Part shown: piece by piece, positions 37,799 through 42,619 of the stretch
Layout of the letters: each line of letters starts with the position of its first letter
Numbering within the stretch: position 1 is the first letter of the stretch
IMG/VR virus record: IMGVR_UViG_3300042923_000463
Span: 1 to 42,619 of that record
DNA length: 42,619 nucleotides
Source: a virus
Reading direction: 5' to 3' (one strand)
Notes under the pieces: generated by a model
Database searches by the model: none
Told to the model about the DNA's origin: nothing
Seen by the model: the letters and a program-made list of their open reading frames with translations, nothing else
Position numbers and translations under genes: made by a program

Positions 37799-37836
37799 TG
37801 ACATTGTCACTTTGACATCAATTTGCATCGATGCAA
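37799..37836. promoter_or_regulatory. Iterated TGACA half-sites and a perfect 14-bp palindrome upstream of terS
   Basis: TGACA-T-TGTCA-CTT-TGACA occupies 37799-37817, three half-sites in alternating orientation. TTGCATCGATGCAA (37823-37836) is a perfect palindrome. Both lie in the non-coding gap before terS. They could be the terminase-binding part of a packaging site or operators of the late genes; neither is proven. Confidence 0.5.
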
Positions 37837-37855
37837 CAAACCTCGCCGCGAAGGG

Positions 37856-38080
37856 TCAATCGTCATACACGAACCGCCAACGAATGATCTGCGTCAAGTC
37901 TTCCACCTCATCCTGCGAATCATCATCAGGGATGAAAGTCGTAGGGCCGCCGTCACGCCAGTCTACATCAAGCCAGCCGGCAACGATATCGCCATCGCAC
38001 ATCTGGACCTCGATCGTCTCGCCGGCCGCCTCTCTGCATCCTGGCTCACCTTCCGTCCACTCACTGGTTGTCACTGCCAT
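37856..38080 (-). CDS. Small acidic protein, 74 aa
   Basis: Very acidic (VQMCDGDIVAGWLDVDWRDG, then PDDDSQDEVEDLTQII) with many Trp and Asp. No domain recognised. The start overlaps the 144-residue gene by 10 bp. The high negative charge suggests a DNA-mimic-like surface, but nothing else supports that. Confidence 0.6.
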   Translation of the reverse strand: MAVTTSEWTEGEPGCREAAGETIEVQMCDGDIVAGWLDVDWRDGGPTTFIPDDDSQDEVEDLTQIIRWRFVYDD

Positions 38081-38505
38081 GGTTCCTCCGGTGCTCTCTG
38101 TGCGCGGTTGTCGTCGCGGCGGCGCATAGTCGGAAGATCATCGTAGCGTACGTAGAACCCCTTCTCATCTGGGAACTCTTCTCCGTCGGGGTCCACATTG
38201 TATCGCTGAATGCTCAATTTCTCTGACATAAGCCTACTCTCTTCCTTCCTTACCTCGAGCTCAATGCCAGCCTCTAGCACGATGACCTTGCGCGCCTGCC
38301 CCTTGAATCTCAGCTCCATCACGTGTTGCAGTTGCCGGCGCTGGTCACCCGTTAGGAAGCCTTTGTAACGGACGAGGATGGTGTCTCCTGGCTCAATGTG
38401 GATCTTCTCGATGTCGGGCAGCTCCGCCTTAGCACGGGCTTGCCATACCCAGGCCACAACGAACCCCACGGACGCACCAATTGCCGCTGCTATCCACGGG
38501 CTCAT
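38071..38505 (-). CDS. Membrane-anchored hypothetical protein, 144 aa
   Basis: Start at 38505 (ATGA overlap with the 220-residue gene). One N-terminal membrane helix (PWIAAAIGASVGFVVAWVW), then a hydrophilic part (HIEPGDTILVRYKGFLTGDQ, RRQLQHVMELRFKGQARKVI) of alpha/beta pattern. The EPGDTILV stretch is seen in many small phage proteins. Function is unknown. Confidence 0.65.
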   Translation of the reverse strand: MSPWIAAAIGASVGFVVAWVWQARAKAELPDIEKIHIEPGDTILVRYKGFLTGDQRRQLQHVMELRFKGQARKVIVLEAGIELEVRKEESRLMSEKLSIQRYNVDPDGEEFPDEKGFYVRYDDLPTMRRRDDNRAQRAPEEPWQ

Positions 38506-39164
38506 GGCTTCTGCTTCCCGCAATACTTCGCCTTCTGCTCGGCCGTCAGCAATGCTACCTGCAGCAAATAGCATTGCTTCAATTCATCCCAGTCCGATGA
38601 CATTTCCTTTTGCCCGGTCTGCATATCCGTCCAATGCACCCACACAGCAGCCGGCAATTCGCTAACCGCTTCCTGCTCCTCGGCCACGTCGACATGCTGC
38701 ACCTTGCGGCCGCCGACGCCTTCACTGGGTTGTTCGCAGCCTACCGATACAACTTCCTTGAAAGCTGGGTGCCTTCCATTCGGAAGATGGAGAGGGTTCT
38801 GCGCCAAGTACTCATCAAACTGTTCCGCCTGGCGATGCGCCTTGTAGCGCGCAAACGACTTGAACCTGCCACGCTCGGTCTGAGTAAGCGCGGCCCAGTC
38901 ATCATGCAACTGTTCCAAGTTCAGGTCATCGGGCACGAACACCGGATCCTCTTGCTCCTGCGCCTCGGGCTGTGCCATCTGCCCCATGCGATGCGTGATG
39001 CCCACCAGGTCGTCAGGTGTCAGTGCGATGTTCAGCTGCACGCTAAACACGCCGTCGATAGCGCCGCTCTGCTTGCCGAGGATAAGCTGGTCGGGCGGGA
39101 TGCCCCAGTAGGAGGCCGCTGCCTGGAGAAACATCGAGGAGGTGTCTAGGATGGCGGTGTTCAT
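38502..39164 (-). CDS. Hypothetical protein, 220 aa
   Basis: No family recognised. The N-terminus is Ala/Ser-rich (NTAILDTSSMFLQAAASYWG), a middle helical part is charged (WAALTQTERGRFKSFARYKA), and the C-terminus has two Cys (KQCYLL, KYCGKQKP). The ATG overlaps the stop of the 58-residue gene. It is part of the block between the collagen-like gene and terminase. Confidence 0.6.
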   Translation of the reverse strand: MNTAILDTSSMFLQAAASYWGIPPDQLILGKQSGAIDGVFSVQLNIALTPDDLVGITHRMGQMAQPEAQEQEDPVFVPDDLNLEQLHDDWAALTQTERGRFKSFARYKAHRQAEQFDEYLAQNPLHLPNGRHPAFKEVVSVGCEQPSEGVGGRKVQHVDVAEEQEAVSELPAAVWVHWTDMQTGQKEMSSDWDELKQCYLLQVALLTAEQKAKYCGKQKP

Positions 39165-39337
39165 TTGGCGACCTCTTCTGCAGTTACTAGGCCGAGTGCT
39201 ACCAAGCCCACTTCACCGGCCTTAGCCACTACATCACGGATCGCCTGTGCCGCAATCGAGACACGCTCTTGCTGGGCGCTATCCAGATCCGATATTGCGC
39301 CTTTGATCATGAGCAACTGCATTTGTTCCTGCTTCAT
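39161..39337 (-). CDS. Small hypothetical protein, 58 aa
   Basis: ATG at 39337 with AAAGGA upstream, within the third CCCTCTCGAAAGG motif. Predicted mostly helical (MKQEQMQLLMIKGAISDLDS, QAIRDVVAKAGEVGLVALGL). The stop overlaps the start of the 220-residue gene. Function is unknown. Confidence 0.6.
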   Translation of the reverse strand: MKQEQMQLLMIKGAISDLDSAQQERVSIAAQAIRDVVAKAGEVGLVALGLVTAEEVAK

Positions 39338-39344
39338 TGTTCAT

Positions 39345-39378
39345 CCTTTCGAGAGGGAAAGCGCCCAAAGCCGGGCGC
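39345..39378 (-). promoter_or_regulatory. GC hairpin followed by the CCCTCTCGAAAGG leader motif
   Basis: On the minus strand GCGCCC (39373-39378) pairs with GGGCGC (39361-39366) over a 6-base loop, then TTT and the 13-mer (39345-39357) with the Shine-Dalgarno of the 58-residue gene. The hairpin could end the collagen-gene transcript weakly or fold with the leader, as at 27483-27558. Confidence 0.5.
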
Positions 39379-39419
39379 CGTACATACAATGTACCACTAT
39401 TTCGTGGTTGTGTATAGCA

Positions 39420-40433
39420 CTATGATGCGATTACTGCGACACGAGCTGGCGCTCCTGCAACGTTGGTCATTGCCGCCAGCAAAAGCTCGATGCCCAGCAC
39501 TGTTGCGGAACTTCTTTGAACCAGCCGAAGCGAAAATCCAGTAGTGCTCGACGATACCTTGATCCAAACTTGATTGCCGGCTAATGGTGGCTCGGGCTGG
39601 ACAGTCGGAATGGCCGGGAAGGGAGTGGCGAACGTGACTGTGAAAAGCCCGGCCGAATCGGTTGCGCCAACGTAGGTTTCGATTCGCTTGCCATCCGCTC
39701 CTTTTGGTCCAGTCGCACCTGCAGGGCCAGCCTCGCCTTGGATGCCCTGAATTCCTTGTGGGCCCGCTGGGCCAGTTGGACCAGTGTCGCCCTTAACACC
39801 CTGCGGTCCTTGGGTGCCTGTCGCGCCGGCTGGACCTGTGAGTCCTAAAGGACCACGATCACCCGGCACGCCTTGTACGCCCTGAGCCCCTTGCGCGCCC
39901 TTGTCGCCAGCTGGGCCCATCGGACCGACTGCGCCGCGCTCTCCATTCAATCCCGGCAAACCTTGCATGCCTTGCGGGCCCGGAACGCCCATTTCTCCCC
40001 TTGGGCCTGCTGGTCCGGTTGGCCCGTCATTGCCCTGCGGTCCGGCTGGTCCAGTTGGTCCGGGGATGCCCTGAACACCGGCAACGCCTTGTGGGCCAGT
40101 TAAACCTGTTTCTCCGCGGGGCCCAATTGGGCCGACTGGACCGGCAATGCCTTGTTCACCGCGTGCCCCTTGAATGCCAGCCGGGCCTCGCTCTCCTGCC
40201 GGGCCGCGTTCTCCAATAGGACCGGGAATGCCCTGCGGTCCAGGCGTCCCAGGCTCTCCCTGAGGGCCGCGCTCACCAGTCTGTCCTGGAACACTAGTTC
40301 CGGCCTTGCTGATGGCCAGCGTCTTGTCGGGGCTGACGATAGCAGTTGTTTCTCCGGCTGCGTCCTTCTGGAACCTTGGCAGACGATTGCCCAACTGCTT
40401 GTTGAGCTGATTTATTTCGCGCGAGCTACTCAT
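39420..40433 (-). CDS. Collagen-like fibre protein, 337 aa
   Basis: Residues 1-49 hold a short helical segment ([20 protein letters not shown]). Residues 50-250 are 67 uninterrupted Gly-X-Y triplets ([19 protein letters not shown] at the start), which should form a collagen triple helix. The C-terminal 85 residues ([40 protein letters not shown]) look like a small beta domain that would trimerise or bind receptor. Likely a virion fibre. The start overlaps the upstream stop. Confidence 0.85.
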   Translation of the reverse strand: MSSSREINQLNKQLGNRLPRFQKDAAGETTAIVSPDKTLAISKAGTSVPGQTGERGPQGEPGTPGPQGIPGPIGERGPAGERGPAGIQGARGEQGIAGPVGPIGPRGETGLTGPQGVAGVQGIPGPTGPAGPQGNDGPTGPAGPRGEMGVPGPQGMQGLPGLNGERGAVGPMGPAGDKGAQGAQGVQGVPGDRGPLGLTGPAGATGTQGPQGVKGDTGPTGPAGPQGIQGIQGEAGPAGATGPKGADGKRIETYVGATDSAGLFTVTFATPFPAIPTVQPEPPLAGNQVWIKVSSSTTGFSLRLVQRSSATVLGIELLLAAMTNVAGAPARVAVIAS

Positions 40434-40744
40434 GGCGTCACCAGTACCCAGGCGGATTCGGTCATCAACAGTCCAGCTTCCCAGGTCGACGTCTGCCGAA
40501 CGTACAGGCCGGATGGATCGGGTCCGTAAGTCACGCTCGTCTGGTTGCCGTCCGTGTCATACGTGAACTTCGACGGAAGCGAGCCCAAGTCGAACGTGTG
40601 CTGGCCAGTGCTATCAGTCACCAGCCCAGCGCCGGCCGCTACAGCCACGCGATCGGCATAAGTACCGTCAGCCAAGCGAGCCATGGACCGCGCTCGGCCG
40701 TTTGAAATACCAATCAGAATTTTGTCAGGGGAATCATCGGGCAT
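40430..40744 (-). CDS. Hypothetical structural-type protein, 104 aa
   Basis: PDDSPDKILIGISNGRARSM, then RLADGTYADRVAVAAGAG and YGPDPSGLYVRQTSTWEAG, a beta-rich small protein of the type that precedes fibres in phage genomes. ATG with GAGAG upstream. It is coupled by overlap to the collagen-like gene and may anchor it. Function is inferred from position. Confidence 0.6.
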   Translation of the reverse strand: MPDDSPDKILIGISNGRARSMARLADGTYADRVAVAAGAGLVTDSTGQHTFDLGSLPSKFTYDTDGNQTSVTYGPDPSGLYVRQTSTWEAGLLMTESAWVLVTP

Positions 40745-40789
40745 AGCTCTCTCGCTTGGTGGGATGGGATCGAGAGGGTGTCAGATGAG

Positions 40790-40818
40790 ATTGTAGCGGA
40801 CTCTTCCTTGCCGCGAAA
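40790..40818 (-). promoter_or_regulatory. Candidate promoter before the fibre and terminase genes
   Basis: Read leftward, TTTCGC (40813-40818), 17 bp, TACAAT (40790-40795). The -10 box is good, the -35 box weak. It lies in the 76-bp gap after the HNH gene. It could be a late promoter if an activator helps at the -35. Confidence 0.35.
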
Positions 40819-40820
40819 CA

Positions 40821-41144
40821 CTATTCGATAGGCCATCCGTCAAGCCCGATCTTAGGCCGCGGCGCGTTCTTAGTCTTGCCTTGTTCCTGCTCAGTCTTGA
40901 CCTTGTGGCATGGAACGCAAACATATTCCAAATTGGCAATATTTTCCGTTCGCTCTTTCGACCATCCGCGGCGCGCTGCTTCAGCCTTGCTTACGACGTG
41001 GTCTACGTCCTTGCCCTGCGTGACACGGCCGGCGCGCTTGCATATCTGACACAATCCAAGGTCGCGCGCGATGACCAACTTGCGCACCTTTTCCCACTGG
41101 TAATTGTATCCACGCTCTTGCCGGGACTTCGTTCCCCACGCCAT
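40821..41144 (-). CDS. HNH endonuclease, 107 aa
   Basis: An HNH nuclease with the classic layout: CQICKRAG, DVDHVVSKAEAARRGW (His of the core), NLEYVCVPCHKVKTEQ (second CxxC and final His). The start at 41144 is used because the terminator at 41155-41180 lies upstream, inside a longer open frame. In HK97-type phages an HNH protein near the terminase genes takes part in genome packaging; that role is inferred. Confidence 0.85.
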   Translation of the reverse strand: MAWGTKSRQERGYNYQWEKVRKLVIARDLGLCQICKRAGRVTQGKDVDHVVSKAEAARRGWSKERTENIANLEYVCVPCHKVKTEQEQGKTKNAPRPKIGLDGWPIE

Positions 41145-41154
41145 AGCATCCCCC

Positions 41155-41180
41155 AAAAAAGAACCCCGCATGGTGCGGGG
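41155..41180 (-). terminator. Intrinsic terminator of the leftward early operon
   Basis: On the minus strand CCCCGCA (41174-41180) pairs with TGCGGGG (41164-41170) over a 3-base loop CCA, followed by TTCTTTTTT (41163-41155). It lies after the HTH gene and before the HNH gene, so it separates early and late leftward transcription. Confidence 0.85.
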
Positions 41181-41222
41181 CTAAATCAACACTCCTGGAT
41201 GAGTGCATTTAGTCTACCCCAA

Positions 41223-41444
41223 CTAGCCCGGCTCTGCCCACCACTCCGCAAGTTGGCCGATCGGCACGCCAGTTGCGTCGCTCGCCTTCTTCAGGGTGCC
41301 AAGGGTCATGCCCTCGCCGCGGCCAGGCTGGTGTCGAATGCGAGATATATCGCCACGATGTACCCCTATCCGGATAGCCAGCTGGTTGTCGTTGCGCACA
41401 CCGATCTCTCGGGCAAGCTTATCGAGCATGGTTTGAGCGGTCAT
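41223..41444 (-). CDS. HTH protein (lambda-repressor-like), 73 aa
   Basis: RNDNQLAIRIGVHRGDISRI is a Cro/C1-type helix-turn-helix, followed by a GMTLGTLKKASDATGVPIGQ segment typical of the rest of that fold. It is the last gene before the terminator at 41155-41180. It is a candidate regulator of the late genes or of the early promoters. The start overlaps the previous stop. Confidence 0.75.
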   Translation of the reverse strand: MTAQTMLDKLAREIGVRNDNQLAIRIGVHRGDISRIRHQPGRGEGMTLGTLKKASDATGVPIGQLAEWWAEPG

Positions 41445-41764
41445 TGGCCGCCCTCCTTCGCCAGCTGGATATCGGCAGCCACCAGGACGATCGCCCAGCG
41501 GTTGACCACCATGCGCGGGTTGGCGCCGTACTTGATCTCGCGCACGTGCGACATTGGGCCGCAGGTGACGCGCACCCGCTCGGTGGTGATATCAATCATG
41601 AGCCGCAGCGCGTCGGCCAGTTCAAACGCCTGCTGGCTGTTAAGGCTTGCGTTCCAGTAATGCGGCGTGCCGACGATCGAGAAGTATTCGCCCTTGCGCT
41701 TGTCGAAGTCGATCTGTAGGCCGCCGGCGCGGGCTGCCAGTTTGAGATAGTCCAGTTCGGTCAC
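41441..41764 (-). CDS. Hypothetical protein, 107 aa, paralogous to 1816-2145
   Basis: The GTG start overlaps the stop of the 58-residue membrane gene. Blocks TELDYLKLAARAGG, ADALRLMIDI and NRWAIVLVAADIQLA correspond in order to blocks in the 109-residue protein at 1816-2145. It is otherwise unassigned. Confidence 0.7.
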   Translation of the reverse strand: MTELDYLKLAARAGGLQIDFDKRKGEYFSIVGTPHYWNASLNSQQAFELADALRLMIDITTERVRVTCGPMSHVREIKYGANPRMVVNRWAIVLVAADIQLAKEGGQ

Positions 41765-41937
41765 AGTCTGTCTCCTACATGGATGACGTTGGCCCGCTCA
41801 CGCCGGCGGCGCACCGCTTCTTCGGCGTCATCGATGAGCATGCGGCCGTGTTGGGGTGCGAGCAGGGACAGGATAGCCATGGCCAGGTAGTAGGCGAACA
41901 GGCCAAGACGCATTGCGATACTGATTAGGATAAGCAT
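41761..41937 (-). CDS. Small membrane protein, 58 aa
   Basis: ATG at 41937 with AAAGGAG upstream. The N-terminal half is a membrane helix (ISIAMRLGLFAYYLAMAILS), the C-terminal half is charged (AEEAVRRRRERANV), so it should be cytoplasmic. The stop overlaps the next GTG. Function is unknown. Confidence 0.65.
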   Translation of the reverse strand: MLILISIAMRLGLFAYYLAMAILSLLAPQHGRMLIDDAEEAVRRRRERANVIHVGDRL

Positions 41938-41961
41938 GTCATTCTCCTTTGGCCGGTGGTG

Positions 41962-42619
41962 TTACTTCCCGGCCTGCTTCGCAGCAATGGTTACCCGCGG
42001 GGCTGTGGTTCTGCTGCACAGTGGGCACGAATCCGTGGCGCAGTAAATGCCGCAGGGCTTGCAATACGGGGTGTCATCCGGCAGCGCGCCCGGTTGGCGA
42101 AGGGCGGCGCCTGCCTTGAAGCCTTCAAACGCCGCTGCGACGTGGCCGAGCGCGACGGCACGTGACCACACTTCCTCTGGCACAGCGTCAAACCACGCTT
42201 CGAATGCTGGTGCCACGTCATCCTGCAGCGTCGGCTGTGCTGCTTCCATTGCGGCGCGCAACTCTCGGGCCGTGCCAACGCCGCGCGTCATGCTGCTAGA
42301 ACCCAAAAATGGACAGGGCGTCGGCTGTGCTGTGGGCGCGGCGGCACCTTCGCGCACCTCTGCCTCATCAACCTCGCCCAATACCTCCACGTCGCCCGAT
42401 GCAATCCACGGTACGCCGGCAATCCTTGCGCCGTTCGCGCGAGACATTGCCCACTCGCCCGGATATGGATCGTCGTCGGCGTTGCCCCAGTCGGCGCGCA
42501 GCAGAAGCAATTTCCCGACAAGCGGCAGTAACTGCGGCTTTACCGGGCGCCCTGCATATTCGGCGCGGGGATTCAGGCGGCAGACGTAGACGTGATGCTG
42601 CTGAATTTCGATGCCGTCA
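41962..42619 (-). CDS. Ea22-like modular accessory protein, C-terminal part (continues from 1-660)
   Basis: C-terminal part of the junction-crossing protein. Bases 42493-42619 duplicate 1-127; after joining, the frame continues without a break. This part contains LLLLRADWGNADDDPYPGEW, an acidic linker, PPEEVWSRAVALGHVAAAFE in variant form, and a Cys-rich C-terminus (CKPCGIYCATDSCPLC) that looks like a double zinc ribbon. A shorter reading from a TTG at 42510 is not a real start. Confidence 0.8.
   Translation of the reverse strand, partial: DGIEIQQHHVYVCRLNPRAEYAGRPVKPQLLPLVGKLLLLRADWGNADDDPYPGEWAMSRANGARIAGVPWIASGDVEVLGEVDEAEVREGAAAPTAQPTPCPFLGSSSMTRGVGTARELRAAMEAAQPTLQDDVAPAFEAWFDAVPEEVWSRAVALGHVAAAFEGFKAGAALRQPGALPDDTPYCKPCGIYCATDSCPLCSRTTAPRVTIAAKQAGK
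42493..42619. repeat. Terminal direct repeat, right copy
   Basis: Exact copy of bases 1-127. Removing either copy and joining the ends restores one continuous reading frame on the minus strand (start 660, stop 41962). Confidence 0.95.

Noticed and set aside
37814-37843. TTGACA on the plus strand as a promoter
   Set aside because: A perfect -35 box is present, but at 16-18 bp there is no acceptable -10 box and no plus-strand gene follows.
39777-40284. Tandem DNA repeat or CRISPR-like array
   Set aside because: The periodicity is 9 bp and comes from Gly-X-Y codons of the collagen-like protein; there are no spacers.
41155-41180. Reading the terminator as coding (extended HNH start at 41171)
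   Set aside because: The segment is a clean intrinsic terminator with a T-run; the ATG at 41144 is the natural start after it.

Overview
The window is one complete copy of a circular, tailed-phage genome. The first 127 bases (1-127) recur exactly as the last 127 (42493-42619), so the unit length is 42,492 bp and one gene runs across the junction. The DNA is GC-rich (about 60% by eye). Gene content and order are those of a siphovirus with HK97-type head genes and a long tape measure protein. The sequence style (GC-rich, DUF1376-type replication protein, many Ala/Pro-rich accessory proteins) suits a betaproteobacterial host such as a Burkholderiales member, but that is inference. I see no integrase, excisionase, CI-type repressor, tRNA, CRISPR or insertion sequence.

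Layout. A divergent control region (about 8581-8719) separates two transcription units. Rightward (8720-15446) lies a regulatory and replication operon: a small HTH protein, a GIY-YIG protein, a TrmH/SpoU-type RNA methyltransferase, a NinG nuclease, then a putative stand-alone small RNA (about 11552-11635), a DUF1376-type initiator carrying an iteron array inside its coding sequence, a G39P-type helicase-loader-like protein, and a string of very small proteins including a T4 Imm-like membrane protein. Leftward from 8580, through position 1 and on to 41223, lies an early accessory and recombination operon: small hypotheticals, a PP-loop/PAPS-reductase-like protein, a zinc-finger protein, RecT, YqaJ exonuclease, NinB, a NUMOD4-HNH endonuclease, and a set of Ea22-like modular proteins. 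It ends at an intrinsic terminator (41155-41180).

Beyond that terminator the late genes also read leftward (41144 to 15418): HNH protein, a collagen-like fibre, small hypotheticals, small and large terminase, portal, prohead protease, major capsid, a capsid-proximal small protein, an SGNH esterase, a secreted small protein, head-tail connectors, tail terminator, tail tube, tail chaperone with a -1 frameshift to a G-T fusion, tape measure, beta-helix tailspike, two distal tail/fibre proteins, small membrane proteins, a holin candidate, endolysin, and a nested Rz/Rz1 spanin pair.

The genes fit one programme. RecT/YqaJ/NinB/NinG supply recombination. The DUF1376 protein and the loader probably recruit host DnaB, since no phage polymerase, primase or helicase is present. 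The late block builds, packages and releases the virion. The most notable non-coding signals are the promoter-hairpin-terminator small RNA at 11515-11635, the loop-to-Shine-Dalgarno complementarity before the tail chaperone gene (27483-27558), a large inverted duplication at 6138-6298, the iterons at 12035-12069, and palindromes in the control regions.
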